A stretch of DNA of 64,000 bases, taken from NCBI RefSeq assembly GCF_963678975.1, contig NC_089272.1:3840359-3904358 (forward strand). Reading direction: 5' to 3'. This DNA is from Dysidea avara. Lineage: Eukaryota > Porifera > Demospongiae > Dictyoceratida > Dysideidae. The position numbers were made by a program, and so were the translations under genes. The notes under the pieces were generated by a model. It saw only the letters and a program-made list of their open reading frames with translations, was not told the origin of the DNA and ran no database searches. Below, one piece after another: positions 57,811 through 64,000 of this stretch (positions are counted from its first letter, which is position 1; each line of letters starts with the position of its first letter).

Positions 57811-60680
57811 ATAATCTCTCATAAAGCAGTCAGTGGAAAGTGCAAATTGTAATAGGGCACTCAGTACATAGCTCCTTAGACCAATACTCTCTAATAAAAC
57901 AGTCAGATTGTAGTGAAATACTTTAATAGAGCATTCGCTGGTTAAAATGTTCCAAGATTAATTGTAAGAAATGTTGCTAACCTAGGAGCATAATACAAGC
58001 ATAATGGGATCACTGAAGTGCATGATAGGTGAAATTTTTGTTCACATAATAAAGCAGTGAAATTAAAGGATAGCAGCTTTGACTTGCTGCATCCTAAATT
58101 AATTTTTTAAACTCTAATTGGCTGGTAATTTGGCTGCCTTTTTTTGCTCTATACACTGACTATTAGAAAAGGTGGTCAAATTACCAGCCAATTAGGGTTA
58201 AGAGAAATCAATTTAGAATGCAGCAAGAGTGAATGTAGAACACAGCTGAAAGATAAAGGTTCAATGTTAAACTATTTTGCTAATTTCATAGTTGTATATA
58301 AACATTCATTCTTGGCCGCTTCAGATATCAATTGCCAGTTACTTTCATTAGTGCACTTGTTTTACAGCCATGCAAGATGTTCGTATAAGGACACCATTCT
58401 GCAGCATAGGTGTTTTGGGTGGATATAAACTAAACCCCACAATCAATAATACACTGTTTGTATAAACAGGAGCTCATAAGTGCCGCAAGGTAAAATGAGC
58501 CCTTGGTATAACAGAGTACAGCCACACAACACTGGTGTGACTTAACAGTGCGAATATCCAAATGTCATAAAAGTGCAAAGCATATGAATTACAAATTGAC
58601 AATTAATACTATCAAGAGCAATCTCCTCCATAATAACTATTGGTCACCAATTAGTAACAATTCTGATGAGACAAAAACTTGATAATATGTTGTATAGTGG
58701 AAAAGTTTTATTGCAACAAGTTTGGGCTTTGGATGTATGTGCATGGTGTTTGACTTGACCCATGACTACAGTATATTATATAAGTAACATTAAAATTGTA
58801 TGCAAAACTACACTTTACTTTATAGCTAGCCAGCTGTTAACCTATTTCCTATTAGTTGCCTTCAAAGAGAGTTGTAAGGAGGGATGTACCCATGCATGTA
58901 TTTTGCATAAGATGTTAAACAGCCTTTTAGACTGATTCTTGTTCCAAAAAGTTATTATTTTAAAATATTTGCAGATATTTCTCCGTATTTTACTTGTTAA
59001 TTACTGTCCGATAGTAAATTTTCAAGCGATATAGGCGATACCGATAGTGATACTATCCCGATATTCCGATATGCACATACTATCCCCCAGCCCTATATAC
59101 ATGTATCACATATCCAGAAAGTTTTGGCTATCTATTTTTTGAACAATGACAGTTAACAAAGCTCAACGGAAAGAAATTTTTGTATATACTGATCTACATA
59201 CACAATATGTTGGGAATAGTAACACTTTTATATAGTAGTATAGCTACATACTAGTTTTTCGGCTTCTAAGTAATATAACATGTGGCTATAATGCTATTTA
59301 TAGTGTACCGGTATAGTGGAACCTCTTTTTTTCAAGATAGCCCAAATTAGAGTTAGTCATGTGGCCTGTAGTCCATTTACAACAATGAAGTTTTGGTTGG
59401 ATGAAAAACATAGATATTCTATTCTCTGTACTATATGGATGAAAGCACAACAAGGGGGTAGGTTGTTGTTTGTCAGTTAGGTAGCTTGTTTATTCTACTA
59501 TTAATAACCACCACTACTTGGTTGCTATGATAATAAATTTTCCAGTGCATAGGACTGGAGTCTGGAGTGACCATGAATGCTTCCCCCTCTGTCCACTAAA
59601 TTGCATGCACTAACTGATAACATTAACAACATTTAATTTACTTGTATTTACCTGTCATTCAGTTACTGTACCATATTAACATACATTCTTAGTTACGGAC
59701 ATTTCTGAGATACAGACATTAGGATGTACCAGAGTGCTGGGATAAGAAAGGATCCACTGTAAAATAATTGCTATGGTATCATTGCTTCAATAATGTAAGT
59801 CTTCATAAATTATTTTATAGGAAAAGATTAGCTTGATATGGATACAATGTTGTCCGTCCCCTAACATGGCTGACACACATATTGCTTTGTGTTTGCCAGA
59901 TATGCTAACTTGCTATTTTACTCAATAACTGCAATGTCATTAGGAATAGTAACCAAATCACCCACACCATAATTATTTCATTACAATGGGAAAGTCACCA
60001 CAATTAATACAGTATACCTTTGTGTGGCCACACAATAAAGCATGCTTTACAAACATTAAATGTAAAATGTTTATATAATTTGACATAATTATATGAAGCT
60101 CTTGTGAGAAAAAATTGTTCTGATGTTTGCATGAACCAACACTTTTAAGACTTTCTATTTAGTCAGGTATAAATTTATTGATGAATGCCCAGTCAGTCTG
60201 CCATGTGTTTGGCCATCTTCATTGGGGTCACATCTATCTGTGAAAACATGGATTGTTTCAAACAGCTACTAATCTTCAATATTCTGGTTTCCGTTGCTGA
60301 TATGGTAATAGATTTTGTGGTACAGAAATTATGCTCAGGACTATCCCTTGTCAGTAAACTTAATGAGAAGTATTTTAATGATGCAGCCAGCTGCTGCTAG
60401 TGCTAGTGTAAGTATTTAATTGGCTCTAACTTAAAATTCTGCAATCTGACCACTAATTAGTTTCATGGTGTTAAAGTTGGGCTATGTAATATTATGTGGC
60501 TGGATTTGCTAAAGAGGATCTTCCACACACATCCAATTTACCAAATTAGATGACTCATAACTTCAGATTGAAAAAATATATTTGTTAGTCAGTAGTGAGC
60601 ACAAACAATATGTTTAATAGAAAGAGAATTTTCAGGTCTAAATAGCTAGTGAAAAGTGTAATTGTACATAGTTACAAGAG
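57811..60680. other. No supported gene; some repeat traces
   Basis: At 57880-57930 there are diverged copies of the CTATTAGAG motif. A GCATAATGGG word near 57995 hints at a relic of the GCATAATAGG MITE family. The frame at 60185-60400 contains a hydrophobic VSVADMVIDFVV stretch vaguely like the family's VDMVK segment, but it lacks every cysteine landmark. Confidence 0.4.
58081..58230. mobile_element. Palindromic MITE
   Basis: The left arm (GACTTGCTGCATCCTAAATT, then CTAATTGGCTGGTAATTTGG) and the right arm (CAAATTACCAGCCAATTAGG, then AATTTAGAATGCAGCAAG) are inverted copies around a spacer of about 40 bp. The apparent reading frame starting inside is not supported. Confidence 0.7.
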
Positions 60681-61187
60681 TCACTGCAATTCATGTCTTA
60701 TGATACAGCTTAATCCCAATAAAACTAAAGTGGGTAGCTAATAAAATAATGTTTTCCTGTAAAGTTACAAGAATACTGTAACAGCTATAGCTAAACTATG
60801 TAACTTCCATAAAGTAAGACTCTTGAACTTGATGTGATCCAAGACTTGTATAATTTAGATATGCAAAAGCCATGCACTGAAATAATTATATAGTTGCAAT
60901 TGCCAGCTCACATAACAGCAAACAAGTAACAACCAGCCAACCACAAATACATACTACAGGTAAGTGTGAAATAAGGACGTTATCGAGTATGAATACAGGG
61001 GAATATAACCATGTTAACCATTAACTTTCCCATTTAACCATACATGATCATGTGTATGATATACGTCACATATACACTGTATTTAAACAAAAAAAACTTT
61101 GTAAACAGTGTCATTGGTACATGAGCCCTGATATGTACGTAGTTGTTACTAGTGACGTAAACTCACACTTATCCTGTAAGGCTTACA

Positions 61188-62690
61188 ATGAGACTCTTGT
61201 TCATCACCTTGTGTAAGTTGAAGTAATTATGACAAGTATTATAGTTTATTGGATATAACCATAGATAATAGAGTAAAGGGATAGGAAACGCAAGCGATTT
61301 CCGGTTTGATTTCCGTTACGCGTGACTTGATAGGACAAGACAGTTTTGTGCTCAAGCATGAGAATTAGTGTTCTAAGCAGCGTAAATAGTAATCCAACAG
61401 ACTACAGCAAGTATTTAGGCCTATGTGAGAGATTTTGGCGAGAGAATTCAGACCGTAGATTTTGTAACAAAGCGTATCGCATTAACCGTGGTTGTTACAC
61501 GCTGTCACACTTTCGCTCATAGTACCTTCATGCCTCGTCCATACCGCTTCTTTTATAGCCGGTTCCACTTTCGAATCTTGTAGTAAGCTAGGCGTGTCAC
61601 CAACACAGTCTTTTACCGTTGCGTTGTACTGCAAGGTGGTTTAAACTTTTGGTTAAAAATGGAAGATACTTAGTCGTTTCTTCAAGCAACAGTTCCTGTT
61701 TTGCTCCGATATTTCCTCTGGTTCCCTCTGTTAAATGGTAAGGAATAGGTTTATCACAGTTAAAAGGATAGAATATATTTACGAAGAAAATAAAGTGGTT
61801 TAAAGTAATTTTTGGGCCGTTTTTTTCACTTTCAATCTCCTTTAATTTTGCGTATAACTTCCTTGAGGGTTGGTACCATCCTATTTCCCTCGATTACTTA
61901 CTTGAGTTCACTGTAGCGAAGTTTCACAGTCGTTGGTTACAAAATTCTGTCTTTACAACAATTTGTTTCTCTTTGATACAAGCGCAGCAAGCGTAACGAG
62001 TATGTTCGTGACGTAATACGCGAAATTCCAATAGAAGTGTGCGTATTTGTGACGTCACGTTATTGCGTTTCCTATCCCTTTTAAGTACTCTATTATCTAT
62101 GATATAACTTATATACAAAAATTCTTATGATAGTTCTTTGTTGCATTGGAATTGGCTACTGTGAGCCTGAGTGTGGCAGCAAATATTGTAATACATGGTC
62201 TGACTACTATAACAATGAAGACTTGTGCAGAACAAAAGGAGGAGTTGATAAGGCCACTATGATAATGCTAAGCCGGATACCCTTCACAGGTTTCAGTAGT
62301 TTCTACAGTGGGAAACACTATGATGGAATATTTGAAGTAATTCATGGGATCAGTACAATTATCTTAGCTTGTGTGGCCTGCGCAGTGAATAGTTCACATC
62401 ATAATGATTGTACAGGGTGTGGAGTATGTATGATTTGGATAATTGTAATTGTTGACATAATGAAGATAGTTGAAGCATTCATTGTGGGAAACTGGGTGGA
62501 GCTCATAATCATCTTTATCTCATTCATATTTTCATGCTGTTCATGGAATAAAATTGTAGAAGATAGAATCAATTGTCCCCGTGCTGCATTGGTCCTAACA
62601 GCATCATTAACAGTGATGGAATGGATAAGGCACATTGTCAATGTGAGGCTTGACTGGGAGTTGGATGTAAATGGATGTAAACTTTTGTAA
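61188..62690 (+). CDS. Signal-peptide/TM2-like membrane protein family, copy 7 (intact)
   Basis: Exon 1 (61188-61212) encodes MRLLFITL and ends in phase 1 at GTAAGT. Exon 2 (62134-62690) follows TTCTTATGATAG and opens with LCCIGIGYC, completing a signal peptide. The total is about 193 residues. The mature chain has PECGSKYCNTWSDYYNN, then LCRTKGGVDK, the TM2-like FTGFSSFYSGKHYDGIFEV, hydrophobic segments around IIVIVDIMKIV and LIIIFISFIFSCC, and ASLTVMEWIRHIVNV before the tail DVNGCKLL. The frame is clean. The intron is 921 bp only because of an 842-bp transposon; without it the intron would be about 70 bp, as in copy 5. A TATTTAAACA stretch near 61078 could serve as promoter. The function is not known. 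Confidence 0.85.
61260..62101. mobile_element. 842-bp CATAGAT-ended element in intron 1 of family copy 7
   Basis: The inverted ends CATAGATAATAGAGTA and, reversed, CATAGATAATAGAGTACTTA both lead to AAAGGGATAGGAAACGCAA. The 7-mer ATATAAC is duplicated exactly outside (61253-61259 and 62102-62108). The paralogous intron at 46207-46261 holds a single ATATAAC and no element. A 7-bp duplication with CATAG ends most resembles P-superfamily elements, but there is no transposase to test. Confidence 0.85.
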
Positions 62691-63930
62691 GAATAGTGTA
62701 GAAATTGTATCTAGCTATAGCAAATAGTGTAACAAATTGTGAAGTAGGTTTTTAAGGTGAAAATAAGTACGTATGATGTAATAATTTTTTTGAGGTAGCT
62801 ACTATTACTGTATACTTTTCCACATGGTCACCAGATCAGCTTCTTAATTTCTCAGGGAATTTTCAACATACGTATCATCTAATATCATAGCCTTTCCCCA
62901 GTTGGCGAACCCTTGAGGAAACCCAGAAAGGGATTGCTGGTTGATGTAAAATAAACTAGTGACAATTAGACAGATTTAAAACCTGAGGTGATTTGTCATC
63001 TGCAAGGAAATGATTTGTCATCTGCAAGGAAATGATTTGTGAAATATTATCAGAGATTACTAAAAAAGTAGCAATGGTATTATACTTGACCATGAAGTGG
63101 AGTCAAATGAATGCCCTCTCATGTAACTGTGACATATTTAATCACATGTACACATGTACTATAATGTCACATTATAGAGTACACCACATGTATCATCACA
63201 GTTGCTAACTTCATTAGTAGATGCATTTCACTTTCAATGATTTCAACACTATTGATCGATCATGATTAGCTAACAACCACATTATCAGTAGGAATAATCT
63301 TGCTTGGTAGCTACTAACTTAAAGTGATCATGAGTCGTATAAATTGCACATCATGTGAGTGTGGTTTATGTCAAATCTGTTCATAGCTAACACTTAATTG
63401 CTGCTCTACGAAGTTCACAGTAGCTATTTTGTTATTAGAAAATACCCATTCACAAATTCATTTAGATTCTATGTACTGATAAAACCCAAATCATTGCCTT
63501 CTTTATAGTAACCCAGCAGCCACGCAGCAAGTAAAGTACTGTATATGCTGTAATATGAGAATCCTTACAGTGTAGTATAACTACAGTGTAGTATTAACTA
63601 AGCAACATGCACTCTTACTAACATGATATTATGAGACTACTAAAATTGACACTGTCTTAGCTTGTCGGCACATTTATGGTTATGAAGTATGGGTAATATC
63701 TTTAACTACAAGTACACAATTATGACACTCCTTGTTAGTACATTGTATTTTTAGTAACACACATACCATTTACTACATGGGGAAATCCAGGGGTATTTTT
63801 GTTATTCACACCTGATTAGCTGCCATAATAAATATACTTAACCACAATGCAAACCATACAAATGCATTCTTCACATTTTGTCACATCAAAATTTTTGCCA
63901 GATCAACACTTTCTCAGTAAGCTGGTTGTC

Positions 63931-63938
63931 TATAAATA
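63931..63938 (+). promoter_or_regulatory. TATA box of a further family unit at the right edge
   Basis: TATAAATA is preceded by GCCAGATCAACACTTTCTCA and followed by GGTCACTGACCATTTGTG. The same arrangement precedes exon 1 of the torn copy at 52783. The window ends 62 bases further on, before an exon 1 would be expected. Confidence 0.6.
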
Positions 63939-64000
63939 TGTAGGTCACTGACCATTTGTGTTTGTTGTGCAAATACAGTAATATTAAGTGAATGTAGCTT

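Larger units (their letters stand above)
60690..63720 (+). repeat. Segmental duplication unit F (paralogue of 39990-47960)
   Basis: This unit contains the intact gene copy and is co-linear with unit D in both flanks. Differences are themselves informative: it lacks the 5.7-kb composite element at 60772, lacks the LINE tail in exon 2 and has the 842-bp element in intron 1. Confidence 0.85.

Noticed and set aside
58144-58428. 94-residue frame
   Set aside because: It starts inside the palindromic MITE at 58081-58230 and has no domain or splice support.
60185-60400. Possible eighth family relic (VSVADMVIDFVV)
   Set aside because: Only one hydrophobic word is similar; no cysteine motif, TM2-like turn or shared flank.

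Overview
The window looks like AT-rich, intron-poor, transposon-crowded metazoan nuclear DNA. Introns of about 50-60 bp, a TatD/RRM gene with ordinary GT-AG introns, CR1/L2-like and REL-endonuclease LINEs, and many small palindromic DNA elements fit a demosponge (Amphimedon-like). That placement is inference from style, not from a marker gene. There is no rRNA gene, no convincing functional tRNA and no CRISPR array. A 200-base run of N lies at 18279-18478.

Layout. (1) 1-3770: the 3' part of a minus-strand gene whose exons read RRM domain, linker, then the start of a TatD DNase; it runs off the left edge. (2) 5.4-15.3 kb: no host gene, only MITE-like elements and a decayed LINE that has taken in an REL-endonuclease LINE and a hAT-like element. 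(3) 15.97-23.05 kb and 40.07-45.82 kb: three copies of one composite, probably Helitron-like, element. Each has a large palindrome at one end, a minisatellite array in the middle and a GC-rich hairpin at the other end. (4) 24.2-64 kb: a dispersed, tandemly expanded family of small secreted or multi-pass membrane proteins.

The family is the main result. Each complete copy has a tiny first exon encoding most of a signal peptide, a phase-1 intron, and one large exon of about 190 codons. That exon carries a cysteine motif (CG-KYC--W...CR), a TM2-like loop (G-SSFY-GK--DGIFE), several hydrophobic segments and a C-terminal D--GC-L tail. I count three apparently intact copies (32.6-34.0, 38.6-39.2 and 61.2-62.7 kb) and one single-frameshift copy on the minus strand (24.2-24.85 kb). 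Three more are ruined (36.3, 46.2 and 52.8-56.7 kb), and the promoter of an eighth lies at the right edge. About 1 kb of non-coding flank, including a conserved TATAAATA promoter block, was duplicated with the genes.

Because the units are paralogous, they act as empty-site controls for transposon insertions. The 40-46 kb composite element sits between an A and a T that are adjacent in the 60.8 kb unit. A CATAGAT-ended element with a 7-bp target duplication fills intron 1 of the 61-62.7 kb gene and is absent from the 46.2 kb copy. The 52.8 kb copy was split by nested transposons both in its promoter and in its intron.
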